From: Gymnopilus junonius
Taxonomy: Eukaryota > Basidiomycota > Agaricomycetes > Agaricales > Galerinaceae
Assembly (NCBI GenBank): GCA_015501075.1
Contig: JADNYJ010000014.1
Location: 248,001-312,000, forward strand
Direction of reading: 5' to 3'
Length of the DNA: 64,000 bases
The translations under genes and the position numbers were made by a program. Shown here one piece after another: positions 1 to 11,520 of this stretch. Below the pieces are notes generated by a model. That model was not told the DNA's origin. It made no database searches and saw only the letters and a program-made list of their open reading frames with translations. How positions within the stretch are numbered: position 1 is the stretch's first letter; each line of letters begins with the position of its first letter.

Positions 1-995
1 ATCTTCAGCTGGGACGAGCCCAATAAACATACATGGAGGACGTAAGCACTCTTTCACGCTTCCATTTATCAGAGCAGGAGAGGCACTCCGCGAAGTGAGC
101 GTGGATGTGTTGAGAGGTGTTAGTTCTATGTCCGGCGGTGCAGGAGTCGTCGGGAGTGTTTGAGCGACCCTTAGGCTTGATGCTATCTTTTTTGGGACGG
201 CTACTCCTCAAGTCTTATTACAGATCGTCCGACCACATTTCCTATTTTCCTACCGCCTTCCTGCTGGCATGCAATCTCAACACGGCTCGCTATATCCTTA
301 CGACCCTCACGACTATTTACATTCGGATGCCAACGACATTATTTCCGATTACTGCACGACTTTCACCATGATGACTCTTCCAAAGCTGTTCTGCATATTC
401 TCACTTTGTCAAACCACCCTTGTTTGCCCCCTCTGGCAGGCCTGAATGTCTTTGCTGTCCTTTTCTCAAAATATATCCTGATAGCCATCGGTCATACCCT
501 ACGGATCCAGAGTTCAAGCGCATGCCGCGATTCCTTCCTCCTCATGTTGTCCAGTACCTAATACCCCTCCTTGCTTGCGCATGGCGGTAGCGACGATCAC
601 ATGCATCTCCTGTTGTTACCTATTTACTCACTTTCATTCTTGTATGTCGACTAGCGACATATGCATACCTGCTCTTTGTACAAAATATAATCGTAGGTGG
701 TTTTCGTCGTCATTTAGGTGACGTGTGATGCGAATACATTATACACGGCACTGTCCTATTTCTGATTACTTAGAGGGTTAGCTTGCTCCGAAAAAAATAT
801 TGGTATGTACTGAGTTTCCCCTGCATCGTTGTCTATTATGACTTAGTCCCATTGATGAGAAGCCCATGTGGCTGGTGCACTGCAATGCCTATTTAACTAT
901 CAATAGCGCTCAACGTTTGGCTACGTTCAACTTCCACACAGCTCGTCGACTCTTCTTCCATAATCTTCACCAACGAATTCGCCACAAGCCCACAA
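1..995. other. No supported gene
   Basis: Short open frames exist on both strands (for example 5-211 minus, and a plus frame from about 269 to 445), but none shows a recognisable domain, convincing splice sites or family similarity. The left edge could hold the end of a spliced gene that runs out of the window. The last 100 bases are the 5' flank of the F-box-like gene that starts at 996. Confidence 0.4.
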
Positions 996-2299
996 ATGTC
1001 CACAGATTCGTCCTCACTTTCTGTTCGACTTCCTCTGGAGATACTCTATGATATAGTGGACCTTCTCGTTCACCATATCAAGCAGGACATTCCTTCCATT
1101 CGGGCTTGCTCCCTTGTTTGCCAGGCTTTCGTTCCACAGTGCCAGGCAGCTCTATTTTCCACACTGGACATTTTTGTCGACGAGAGGCGGACTCAGGGTG
1201 ACAAATTTCCCAACAAGCAAACTCGCAACCTCAGTGAAATTCTCCAGTACAAGCCCGATCTTGCCGCCCACTTCCATACGCTTCGCTGGGGCGTCAGTAG
1301 GTTGACGGTCAACCCTACTCCCGGCTTTCTCCCCGTCTTAGAACGTATCCAAGAACGAAACAAAATACGAACACTCCAGGTATATTCAAAGAGGACAAAA
1401 CAACAACACCTTTCGGATGCCAGATTACTTGGTCTCGTGATAGCTCCCTTCATCACCAGGCTTGAAATGTTGAATGTGCATCTCTATGATTCCCCCGGCT
1501 TCTTTACGACTTGTAGGAAACTGAAGGAACTTCAGGTGGACGGACTTTCTGAGTCACTCCCGGGACCTGGAGCGCAATTATTGCCACTAACCAGACATTT
1601 TGGCCACGACTTCAATTATACGACGAAAAGATGTCCGACTCGCCTAACACATTCAACCTTACCAAAGTCGTCGATCTTTCCAAACTTCGAGTACTGCATA
1701 TCTATCCAGGTGTCTCTGACAAATCACAATATCTGCAATCTCTCTTTAGTGTGTGCGCAGTCACAATTCAGGAACTTCACATTAAGAAGAAAGAAAGTGT
1801 GTATTTGCCCTTTATTAATTCGTTTCCATGTCTAATCTATCTAGACGTTTCCTGCCAGCTACCACTGTTTCTAGATTTCGCATTCTTTCCCTCCTTACGG
1901 ATTTTGGATATAGATATGACCAATCGGTATCCGCTCCCAGATTTGGGTCTAAAAGATCCTTTCTTTGAGCTTGACCAGGTACTTGGTACCATCCCTACGG
2001 AAAACAAGATTGAAGTTCTATCCTTGAAAATTTTCTTCGACGTGAAGGCCACTTCCGAGCTTGAAACCTACTTTGACCTTCGTTGGCAAGTTCTGATTTC
2101 TCAAGTTCCGAGGATTGCCTCAGGCAAGCCATTGCAGGTCCTCCTTCACATCGCATACCACCCATCTCCTCCGATCGACATGATGAACGAGGAGTTCGGT
2201 TCAATATGCAAATCCGCATTTCAACGTCTGGTGGTTGAGAAATCTCTTATCCCACCGCCCTCCCATATCTCATGGGGCATTACGCAGAATGTGTATTGA
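996..2299 (+). pseudogene. F-box-like/LRR protein, frameshifted copy (family 1)
   Basis: The start at 996 is followed by a short Ser-rich lead and an F-box-like segment (LPLEILYDIVDLLV, then IRACSLVCQAFVPQCQ), typical of basidiomycete F-box-like proteins that recruit substrates to SCF ubiquitin ligases; the role is inferred from family. An LRR-like C-terminal region follows. The reading frame is broken near 1550-1600: residues homologous to the paralogue at 37-38 kb continue only in another frame (from about 1595, WPRLQLYDEK). A 48-base segment at 1797-1844 (GTGTGT to CTAG) sits exactly where the paralogue has its intron and is probably an intron, although it is itself open. The C-terminus ends at 2299. 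The copy looks recently decayed, or carries a single sequence error. Confidence 0.6.
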
Positions 2300-2558
2300 A
2301 TTTTGAATTTTGCAAGAATTTTGAGTACATAGCAGTAGACATGTATCTACCCTAAGTTTACGGTGGCATCGGGTGATACTCATCCAAGTAATTTGGAGCA
2401 TGCTTATTTATTCCCGTACCAAGAACGTCCCAGCATACTTATTGTAGAGTTGCGAGCTTTAATAAATAAGTGTCGAATATTTGTTACGACTTGACGAGTG
2501 GGGATGTAAATGGATCAGGGCATCATGATCTTGTTGATCCGATCTACGGGTTCCAAGA
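2300..2558. other. Intergenic
   Basis: AT-rich spacer between two members of F-box-like family 1. No open frame, repeat or RNA gene is recognised. Confidence 0.5.
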
Positions 2559-2590
2559 TTATAGCCGGCCGAGCATATATATATAGCTCA
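2559..2590 (+). promoter_or_regulatory. TATA-type core promoter shared by F-box-like family 1
   Basis: A run TTATAGCCGG-CCGAGC followed by TATATATATAGCTC lies about 100 bases upstream of the start codon at 2692. Nearly the same block occurs in reverse orientation at 38461-38500, upstream of the family member on the minus strand. Conservation between non-allelic copies, plus the TATA-like core, supports a promoter carried along during duplication. Confidence 0.5.
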
Positions 2591-2691
2591 GGATATCGCG
2601 ACAATTGGACCAGCTGGGACCTCGCCAGTGATCATCCCCCTTACCAACGTCTTGCGTCACCTAGCTAAACATCTACTAAGTGTCCAAATAA

Positions 2692-3600
2692 ATGACCACG
2701 GATTCTGCTCTTCCTCCTCCAACTTCCCGTGAATATATGATATAGTCAAGATTTTCATCCAGAGTGAAAGGCAGGACCTCAATCCGAGCCTGCTCCCTTG
2801 TTTGCCGTGATTTCATCCCACCTTGCCACTCATCTTTTCGAAACTCAATGTCTTTGTCCTCACAGTAGAATTTTGGATGGGGACTTTCCTAACAAGCAAA
2901 CTCGAAACCTCAATGAAATTCTCCAGCGTAAACCTCACCTTGTAGCTCACATTGTTACACTGCACTGGGGTGTCTCAAGTCGATGGTCAACTCCACTCCA
3001 GGCCTACGGTCCTATTCGGACGCATTCAGGAACAAAACAAAATACAGACACTTGTCTGTATTCTTTGCAATCCAGGCGCAAAGCTTTCCAAGGCGCGAGG
3101 TTGCTTGATGATTTACAAATAACGCCCTTCATCAAACGACTTGAAATAAACAATATTCATTTTTTAATGCATCTGATGTATTTTCCAGCTGCATAGATCT
3201 GATGGAAATTCAGCTGGACTTAGAATCGAAGTCTAACAATATGGACAGCAGTGACACTAAATTCCGCCCTCGAATCGAGTTATATGACGATTATACATCC
3301 TTGACCGTTTCATCCCGCAGAGTTTTAGATTTCTCAATCTTCGTGTCTTCAAGACCTATCAGGCATTTCTGATGAACCGGAACACCTTCAATCCCTCTCA
3401 AGATGTGTGCAAGCTCAATTGAGGAGCTTCATCTCAAGAAGATGCAGTATAAGTAGTTTACCTCATGATGTTCATTGCTGAAGGGCAGATATGCGTATGA
3501 CTAATGAGGAATTTGGTTCGCGATGCGAATCCGGCTTGATTCTTGGAAAACGTCTCATTATTATATTTCCTTCCCATATCATTACAGTATCACTCAACGC
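2692..3600 (+). pseudogene. F-box-like/LRR protein, decayed copy (family 1)
   Basis: Starts like the paralogue at 38409 (ATG, Thr/Ser/Pro-rich lead), but a deletion in the F-box segment brings a stop within 20 codons. Recognisable pieces follow in several frames: FPNKQTRNLNEILQRKPHL (about 2887-2943), the stretch resembling RRKAFQGARLLDDLQITPFI (about 3075-3130), a segment resembling SNNMDSSDTKFRPRIELYDD (about 3232-3290), and LHLKKMQ (about 3428). Remnants of the 3' part resemble the paralogue's 3' end to about 3600. Clearly non-functional as a full protein. Confidence 0.65.
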
Positions 3601-3676
3601 GTCTTCAGAATATAAATAGATGAATATTGTGGGTCATGTAAAGTCGATACATTCAACGTATCCCGAGGTTCGGACT

Positions 3677-3731
3677 CGGACTTGACTGAAATGTGATAAA
3701 TCAAGTTATTTGATATTCCAGTTACGATATA
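3677..3731. repeat. 55-bp direct repeat A, left copy
   Basis: Begins CGGACTTGACTG and ends CACGATATA or TACGATATA. It matches 18966-19020 except for two C/T differences, both reading TpA here and CpA in the right copy. It lies immediately outside the gypsy terminal repeat on each side, giving the order A-B-element-B-A. Confidence 0.85.
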
Positions 3732-3815
3732 AGAGACAATGTTTGTATGGTAGGGTGATCAGACTGTACAGTACCTAGCTAATCTGATCTTGCTGAGCAT
3801 GGCTCACAGCTCCAT
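3732..3815 (-). repeat. Gypsy terminal direct repeat B, left (3' LTR-like)
   Basis: 84-bp sequence AGAGACAATGTTTGTA to GGCTCACAGCTCCAT, repeated at 18882-18965. Read in element orientation it begins just after a purine-rich run (GGGGGGTGGG at about 3820-3829), as a 3' LTR should follow a polypurine tract. All differences between the copies are transitions. The left copy has lost the CpG sites that the right copy keeps. Confidence 0.65.
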
Positions 3816-3977
3816 GTGCCCACCCCCCAGAAAAGCAATGTCCTCGTTGCATCAAAAACGACCTCTAGCTGGACTTTGCCTTCTTCAACACTGCCGAAAA
3901 AAATCATTGCAGTAGTTGCTTGCTTTGGTGAGGCTTGTTTTCTTGCACAGGTGCACTCTCCCCAATTTCTTCTCTCT

Positions 3978-4169
3978 CTATTTCCTCTGCATCCTCAGAA
4001 ATGTCATGGCACTCTTCCAAATCTCTCCCATCCCTGCTTTCTTCCTTGTTATCACTTTCTTCATTGCCATTCTCATCATCTGCCCTGGCCCACCTTCTTC
4101 TCTGCTGTCATCCTCGGAGTTAGATGCCATTTTGTCATTGCTGTCAAACATGACTTCTGGTCCTCCCAC
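3978..4169 (-). pseudogene. 3' end of gypsy polyprotein
   Basis: A charged Asp/Glu/Met/Lys-rich C-terminal tail (starting GGPEVMFDSNDKMASNSE) ends at 3978. It is the continuation of the integrase frame interrupted by the hAT element: the frame runs from 8093 to 8035, then resumes at 4169. This tail is shown only by frame continuity. It has no recognised domain. Confidence 0.6.
4162..4169. repeat. hAT target-site duplication, left
   Basis: CCTCCCAC directly before the hAT terminal inverted repeat. The matching right copy at 8035-8042 is CCTCCCAT (7 of 8). Eight-base target duplications are the hallmark of hAT transposases. Confidence 0.7.
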
Positions 4170-7100
4170 TAGTGATGTTAGGGCTTGGCCCGGAAGCCAC
4201 GAGCCAGGCCAGGCCGAGCACTATAAGCCACCCAAGCCAGGCTGGTAGTGACGGCCTATTACGGCCTATGGCTCTGGCTTCGAATCTCGGAAGCCACAGG
4301 CCATGGCTCAGGCCAGGGTTTAGTCGCCGATTAAACCCTGATCGGCCGACAGGAAACCAATTGCAAAATTTAAAAATATATGATGCTTTTTCAAATTGCA
4401 GAGCTCATTGCAAGGCACACTTTAAATCAGTCAAATAAGTGGATATGTATCGAGGGACCATGGCACAGTATATTTTCCGTAGGCTTTATAAGAATTGAGT
4501 TCACGATTGAGCAGCCCAAATGGCTGCTCGACCTGTCAGAGAATCGATTCCCACGGCGAAGTTATCTGATCCCACCAACGGCCACCAAAGTAACATCTCT
4601 TCCCACCGATGCTCTAGCAGCCAAGGCGCATCGCGATGCTGCTGCCATTGCCGCTGCTGCTCATCTTCGACAACCAATCCACCACCTCAGAAACTCTTGC
4701 CGAAACCAACATCACGACAATGTCTGTGATGCAATCGACCTCCACACATGCACCGCCTTCGACTGTCGCCATAGTCAGCTTCAAATGATGGGTGAATCGA
4801 GTGGATCTTCTGTAGAGGAGGAGACAGGCACTGCAGGCCATCGAAGAAGAGGAAGAGATCAAAGAAAAAGCACAGTAAAAAGGCTACAGGTATGCGATAT
4901 ATATCCGAGATTTCTATTCCATTACTTACCTTCCTGTAGATGACTCTCTAGATGCGGACGGCATGCACAAGGACGTCAATGTCCTTGACATCGAAGATGA
5001 CTCAGACACTGAGCAAACCGAAGGTGAAAAAGCAGAAGATCCACTCTACCGCCAACGTCAAACATTTTTTCAAAGATGTTCCTCCCCTGAAAGGCACGAA
5101 TAAAGCTCATGTGCGATGTGAGACTTGCTTGTAGGTTCTTTTTTATGTTCTACTTTCTTTCTGGTACTGAAAACTATCAACTAGTGAAGGGAAGAACTGT
5201 GGCCAAGCAGACGACAATTCTCAAAAAGGATACCTCCAGTCAATGTCGGCATATGGGGTATTTGCATGCAGTTCGTTCAGTTCATTTTTCGGAAGTTCTC
5301 ATCGTTTATTCTACTTTATAGGGAGTATATCACAAATGGTGCAAGGTTAACAGTTCGACTCCATGTTAGCAGGAGACTCGAAGGCCCGAAAAGCCGCAGA
5401 ATGCGAAACTTTCCTCAAGCAAACCCCATTGACGACCACTTGCCCAAAGTGAAGCCTGAAGACAAGCCGAAGCCATACTCCGACGAGCTATTCAGGGAGG
5501 TAGCCATTCAATGGCTAATCGAAACAGACCAAGTATGTATTCAACTCATTATGTATTTCCAAGTCAGCTAATGTTTTCTTACAGCCGATTCAAGCATTCG
5601 ATCACCCCACCTTTCAAGAAATGATTGATGTTGCTTCTCGCCAACTCGGAAGATCAACATACCCAATCGACAGCAGACACGCGAAGAGATAATGGAGACC
5701 TTCAAGAAACAAATGCAGGCATTGAAGGATCATTTGAATGTGAGTTGGTTTTCATACTGTTCTTTATGTTATTTTGATGTGTAAAATTCATGCAGAGTAA
5801 ATATGTTGACGGCGAATTAGTCTCACCTGTGATGCTTGGCAGGCATCCACCTCCGACGCCTATTTCACCGTCACTGCACATTGGATCGAAGAAGCTCACC
5901 TCAAAATTGGACATGGGAACATGCCTTCTGGGTTTTGTTCAGATGAACACCGCGCACGATGGGGTACGATTGGGCCAGGCCCTGTACAAGGTCTGCGACC
6001 ATGTAGGTATTGTCCATAAGGTATTCGTCCTCCTTACTTCCCTCAATCTGAGAGATGAGACTTATTAAATGTCAGGTCAGTCATATCACCTGTGACAATG
6101 CCTCAAATAACAATACGATGATTGATGAGTTCGCCTATCACTATCTGAAGAAAATGGGGAAGTGGTTTAACAAGATGCGATACATCAGGTGCGTGAGTTT
6201 CAAATCAACAGAGCATGTATGTAATTAATACAATGCTAGATGTCTTGCTCACATCATCAATCTCGCCATGCAAGCTCTCATTGCTACCCAGAGCAAGTCA
6301 AAGTACTATAACCCACAGTCAGAAGACGAGCACGTTCCAGACCTCACTGCCGGTGACCATCGTGATGAAGTTGGGCTTGTCAGAGCCATCGTCGTTAAGG
6401 TCAGTTTTTAAACTATATATATTACAGTAACTAACACGCCATCAGGCCCGTTCATCTGCCCAGTGAAAGAAACTATTCAAACTAGTTCAAGAACAAAAGA
6501 AAGTCATGCCAGCGTTGCAGCTCATTCTCGACATGAAGGTTCGCTGGGGCTCAACATATGCGATGCTCAATCGCGCGGAAACAAGAAAAGAGGTACTTCT
6601 ATTGCTGCTGCTGATTTACACTACTAATATGTGACCAACAGGCTGTGGATACCTTTGTATACGAGCTTGGGAAAAGAGAGGAGAATCTCACCAAAAGGAA
6701 AAAGATTGATGCCCTGCAGCTGACGGAAGCAGAGTGGGATAGAGTAACAGTTTTCTGTAACCTGTTGAGCGTAAGTCACATAATCTTTTCCTTGACCTAC
6801 ATCTGACTTGTCTCTAGTTTGCCGATGATGCTCAGCAGGGATTCTCATCCTCTAACATGCCTTCACTTCACAATGCTTTGCCGGCCATCAAATCAATGCA
6901 TGCAGCATGGTCAAGTCGGGAACGATCCACAAAGGAGAAGTACGAACCATTCAAGGAGGCGTTATGAGCTGGTATTGCCAAGTTGGAGGAGTACTATGAA
7001 AAAATGGCTGAATCTGATGCCCATGTTATCGCCATGGGTGAGCTTTATTTCTATTCATATTGTTTGCAGACAATTGACTCCTCTTTTAGTTCTCAACCCC

Positions 7101-8034
7101 GAGAAGAAGATGAGCCACTTCAAGAAATATTGGACAGGCCAAGTCAAGGAAATCAAGATGCTTCTCGAGGAAAAGTGAGTCTATTTCATATACAACATTT
7201 CCCTTTTCTAATTCTTAAAGTTCATTGAACGTTTATACCTGCATCCATGCTGCTGAAACCTCGAAGTCATCCCAATCTAGTTCATCAAGGAAGATTGAAT
7301 CAAGACTAGAGAAATCTATTCGATGAAATCTCGAGACTGATTCCGAGGCTGAAGATGATGATGACATTGCCTCCGCTGATCCTTCTAAGGCGTGGGCAGC
7401 AGAGTTTCGATGCTACCTGGACACAAGGGAGGTTCTACCGGAGGGAATGGATCTTGTTAGATGGTGGGGGGTACGTCATCGTGTTTAACTTTAACTTTCT
7501 CATTGCTTACACACTTTTCTCGTTAGCTCAATGCCCATCGCTACCCAACATGGGCATCCCTCGCTCGCGACTACCTTGCCATCATGGCGTCTTCGGTATC
7601 CAGTGAACGTGCATTTTCGGCAGCCGGGATTACTATCAGCAAGCGCCGCAATCGTCTCAAGGCTGACATCGTCAAAGCACTTCAATGTTTGAAATGTATG
7701 TATCATAATGATTTAATTTTTAGAGAAGTAGTGGCCACCGAGGACATTGAGAAGGAGCTGGAGGAGATTGAGGACCTTATCAATATTTAGATGGCATTGA
7801 GGAGGTCAATGAGGAGCACTCTTGGGACGAAATTCTCATTGGTGATGAGTAGCTTAGATATATTAGATAGTAATCATTTAATTCATTGACTTATTGATTA
7901 TTTACCAACTAGTAGGCCATGGCCTGAAGCTGAAGCCAAGCCTAAGCCAGTACAGGCCATACCCCTGGCCTTGGCTTCACTTTCGACAGGCCAAAGCCAT
8001 GGTTTCCAGGCCAAGCCAGGCCATAACATCACTA
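4170..8034 (+). mobile_element. hAT-superfamily DNA transposon (3.9 kb)
   Basis: Terminal inverted repeats start TAGTGATGTTAGGGCTTGGCC on the left and read TAGTGATGTTATGGCCTGGC on the right in reverse complement. An 8-bp target duplication flanks the element. Both ends contain clusters of short subterminal repeats of the GCCAGGCC/AAGCCA type, as expected for transposase-binding sites in hAT elements. It carries one spliced transposase gene on the plus strand, now broken by stops and frameshifts. It is inserted into the 3' coding end of the gypsy element. Confidence 0.85.
4952..7790 (+). pseudogene. hAT transposase, multi-exon, inactivated
   Basis: Pieces in order: a Lys-rich segment with a candidate BED-type finger (NVKHFFKDVPPLKGTNKAHV then RCETC) near 5040-5130; an N-terminal region near 5400-5530; DHPTFQEMIDVASRQ at about 5600; the catalytic-domain region with CDNASNNNTMIDEF (about 6090-6130) and the exon CLAHIINLAMQAL (about 6240); then the C-terminal hAT dimerisation domain with ASLARDYLAIMASSVSSERA (about 7550-7610), ending at 7790. 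Introns separate most pieces. At least two in-frame stops (SSAQ-stop-KKLFK near 6465; KEAL-stop-AGIAK at about 6965) and a frameshift near 5655 make it inactive. The true N-terminus is unclear. Confidence 0.75.
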
Positions 8035-8042
8035 CCTCCCAT
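8035..8042. repeat. hAT target-site duplication, right
   Basis: CCTCCCAT. It pairs with 4162-4169. Confidence 0.65.
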
Positions 8043-8093
8043 GTCTGCTTCTTCAATGTCAACCACTACATCTGCCCTTTCTGCATCAGCCAC

Positions 8094-8307
8094 CTTTGGC
8101 AACGGTGTAGTCTACGTATGTAGCATTTAATAATACCCTTTAACTTCCTTTTAAGGAAGGTAAGGATTCAGGTACAAGAACAGTTACATTCCGTCCTTCT
8201 CAGACGGCTGTTTATATACTACAATCTCGATCGTACCTACTATCTAAGGTAAGTATTCAATCTCCGACTGAATGTCGGATACTCGGGTTGTCGCCTACGC
8301 CCCAACA
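8094..8307 (-). repeat. Copia 3' LTR
   Basis: Reads TGTTGGGGCGTAGGCG to TTGCCAAAG in element orientation. It differs from the other LTR at five positions that I can see, all transitions at CpG dinucleotides. The outer boundary is set by the GCCAC target duplication. Confidence 0.85.
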
Positions 8308-8316
8308 CTCCCCCTC
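8308..8316 (-). other. Copia polypurine tract
   Basis: GAGGGGGAG in element orientation, directly preceding the 3' LTR. This is the expected position and composition for the plus-strand primer of reverse transcription. Confidence 0.6.
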
Positions 8317-9904
8317 AAGCCGAGGAGTCCGATAATCCAAGTTCGGCAACATGCCGAACGAACTTGGGCCTCTGTAAAGGCTTAGTAAATATGTCTGCCG
8401 TTTGTTGAGGATCTCGGCAGTCCTTTATACACACTGATTCTTCTTTGACTCTCTCTCTAACCCAATGCCATCTTATATCTATATGTTTACCCCTCTTATG
8501 AAACTGGGGATTTTTAGCCATAGCAATAGAACCGTCATTATCTCCCAGAACGAGAGTTGGTTCTTTCTGCTCAAAGCCTAATTCTTCATATAAAGCAGGA
8601 GCCACATGGCTTCCCTAGACGCTTCGGATAATGCCACATATTCGGCTTCTGTGGAGGAAAGCGCGATCGTGGACTGCTTCTTTGATCCCCACGTAATCGC
8701 TCCTTCGTGAGATAGGAACACGTATCCAGAAATAGATTTCCTGTCATCGGTGTTTGCAAAGCCGGCGTCTGAGTACCCAAAGGCTAGATTGTTCCTCTGA
8801 AATTCGTGAGGTTTAGTTGTATAAGTAATACCATAATTCTTGGTCCCAGCTAAGTATCTGAGGACCCTCTTAGCCGCCGTATAATGAGCCATGCTCAGAT
8901 TTGCTGTAAAGGCAGCCAATCTATTTATGGCATAAGCTATATCGGGCCTTGTGGCGGTTGCCAGATATTGAAGGGAACCGATTAATGACGCATAAGAATT
9001 GCTTCTATTTCCATCTGATCCTTCGGGGTTCGGTTCGAGTGCTATATTTGGATCCAATGGTGTAGAAACTGGATTACACTTCTCCATACCCTCACGGTAG
9101 AATAGTTTCAATATATTGCCTTTGTGAGATGGTAATGGAGTCCGGGGTTTGAGTAATCTCAATACCAACTATCTTTGTTGGTTCCCCAAGATCTGTAAGG
9201 TCCAATATAGAATTCAATTCACTTTTAAGCTTCTTCATGCACTCGTCAGAGAGGGTGAACACTAATAGATCATCGACCCAGACTGTGATAATTTCCAAGT
9301 CGTTAGTATGACCACTCCCCTGACATAGGCGCACGGATCACTCCATAGCGCTTGAAAGCCTATATTCTTTAATCTGCGATCTAGCTCGCGGTTCCACTCT
9401 CGGCCCGACTGCTTCAAACCATAAATGGTTTTAATCAATCGGCAAACTCTATCAGTGCCATCACCGAAACCTTCGGGCTGGCGCATAATGACCCGCTCCT
9501 TCAGTATTCCATTAAGGTAAGCGCCCTTTACGTCCAACTGCTGAATTTTAAACTTCATTACAGGAATGAGCCTAATATTGCGCGGATCGTCTCTAAGCGC
9601 ACAACTGGAGAGAATGTGTCATTGTAGTCTTGTCCGGGTCTCTGCGCGCATCCTTTAGCCACTAGTCTCGCTTTGTACTTAATTAGTTCCCTAATTTATT
9701 ATACTTCTTTGTGAGTACCCATTTATTAGCTATTGGGACTGCATCTGCCGGCCGGTCAGTGAGTTCCCAGGTACCCATCTTCTTTAATTGATCCAATTCG
9801 GCATTTATGGCTGCTTCCCAATGTTCCCACTCTGGGGACCTCTTTGCCTCATGGATCGTCTTTGGCTCATCGCCTCCGAGGGGAACTTCTGTGATCGCGT
9901 TCAC
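8315..9904 (-). pseudogene. Copia reverse transcriptase-RNase H, frameshifted
   Basis: In element order: the RVT_2 N-terminal part EWEHWEAAINAELDQLKKMG (about 9830); [18 protein letters not shown] (about 9640, another frame); LDVKGAYLNGILKERV with YGLKQSGREWN; the active-site box VWVDDLLVF (about 9265), a variant of YVDD; then the connection and RNase H with LAFGYSDAGFANTDDRKSIS and ALSSTEAEYVALSEA (about 8645), ending with KHIDIRWHWVRERV and the terminal tail near 8315. Frame changes near 9685, 9555, 9300, 9130 and 8590 show it is decayed. In life this enzyme copies element RNA to DNA inside virus-like particles. Confidence 0.85.
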
Positions 9905-9989
9905 AATATCTGATGACGTGAGTACGGCCTCATTCGTCTCATCAGGGAACGGATCATGTAATCTTGCATAATCTACTCTGCTCCCGGTC

Positions 9990-11520
9990 TTAGCGCTCTG
10001 GGCTCACTATTCCCAGAATCTTCTTCCGGATCATCCGGCTTCTTCGTTTCCTCTGACTAGGCTCATCGGTTATCTCCGGTGGCCTATTCTCCGCCGACAG
10101 ATCTGCGCTCGATTTCGGCACGTTCACCTCCTGCTCCCCCTCGGGCCGTACATCGGGCACCTCTATGCCAATCGATTCCGTGGGGGCTGGGTGGTCGGGA
10201 AGCATCAGGAAATGGAAGTTCCTTGATTTTAATATATTTCTTCTCTGAGCACTGTAGTATAATACCGATTTTGACCCATCGTCGAATCCGACGAACAAAA
10301 ACTGTTTTGACTTGGGTCTTAATTTAGATTCTTGATGGGAACCTTGATTGAGTATCCATACAGGCACCCCAAACTCCCGGAGATGAGAAACATCGGACGT
10401 TGCCGTGTCCATGCCTGAACGGAGTCTTGTTCGGGAGAGCCTTCATATGGGTTCGATTGCGTAAGTACGCTGCATGTGCCACAGCTAATTCCCAAAGGAA
10501 TTCCGGGACGCGCCGTGCATTCAACATTGCACGCGCTAATTCCACGAGCGTGCGGTTCATACGTTCCGCAACGCCGTTCTGCGAGGGGGAATATGGTGCT
10601 GTCTGCTCAAGGTCTATTCCTTGAGTTCTGCACCAATCTTTAAGATCTGTATTAATAAATTCTCCCCCGCCATCTATACGAATAGCGCGGGGTTGCATGC
10701 CTTTGACCCTTAATTTTGTAATGTAGTCTTTAATATTTTGCGCCGCATCCGACTTTAATTTTAGAAAGCGCACGTGTATGTGCCTGGCGTGATCATCCAC
10801 AAAGCTAATGTAATATTGATTGCCATGGATTGATGCTGTTTGGCACTTGCCCCAGAGATCGATATGGGTCAACTCTCCGGGCCTCGTTGCGCACCGCTGC
10901 GCCTTCTTCGGAAACGGAGCTATGAATTGCTTTGATTCCGTACAAGCTTGGCAGTCCGGCTTCGGCGTTCTATCGTCCACATGGAAACCATCAACCAGCT
11001 GACCTTGCATCATACGCTGCAAGCCGCTGTATCCTATGTGGCCAAAACGTCTATGCCATACCTCCCAGCTCTGCGCCGCCTCTACAGCATTATTTACTCG
11101 TTCTGTAGATGCACATATATGATTTTGCTGTTGTGTGGGTTTTCGCACATGCATCGCCATGCGATATAAATGATTATCTATTTTTGTCCCCTTCGCAATC
11201 AGCTGGCCGTCCTTGGTAAGCAGGGATAATACTCCATTCCCACCAAGATAACGGCCGCCGCCGGCATCCCATCTGCCGAGTGAGATAAGATTGTTGCGAT
11301 TATTGGGGATGTGAAGGACATCTTCAATCCTCACAATATATTTATGTCCATCGACTGTTGATTCTAGCTCAACAGTTCCTTTCCCTACAGCGCGCATAGT
11401 CAAGTCTCCTACGCCTTGAACTACTGCGTTCTTCAGGGGCTTGTATGTAATAAATGCATCACGTTGATTCGTGACATGAGAAGTTGTTGCCGAGTCGGCA
11501 AGCCAATCATAATAGATAAC
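9990..11520 (-). pseudogene. Copia protease-integrase region
   Basis: Directly after the gag stop and in the same frame comes WLADSATTSHVTNQRD, the retropepsin segment; the usual DSG/DTG box reads DSA. GAG-pre-integrase follows with the zinc-binding HHCC set (WHRRFGHIGYSGLQ then DCQACTESK), then the DDE integrase core: THIDLWGKC, IRIDGGGEFINTD and SPSQNGVAERMNRT, giving D, D and E. The main frame ends at 10324. From 10412 the chain continues in a second frame (DVSHLREFGVPVWIL) to 9990 after small deletions near 10400, then a Pro/Glu-rich linker towards RT. Confidence 0.85.

Noticed and set aside
1535..1594. Possible intron that would repair the frame of the F-box-like gene at 996
   Set aside because: It starts GTGGAC, has the CTAAC signal only about two bases before the CAG, and its sequence is homologous to coding residues of two paralogues. 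A frameshift is the simpler reading.
3816..4248. Plus-strand open frames with Leu/Ser-rich sequence
   Set aside because: They are the antisense of the gypsy C-terminal coding tail and the adjacent hAT end.
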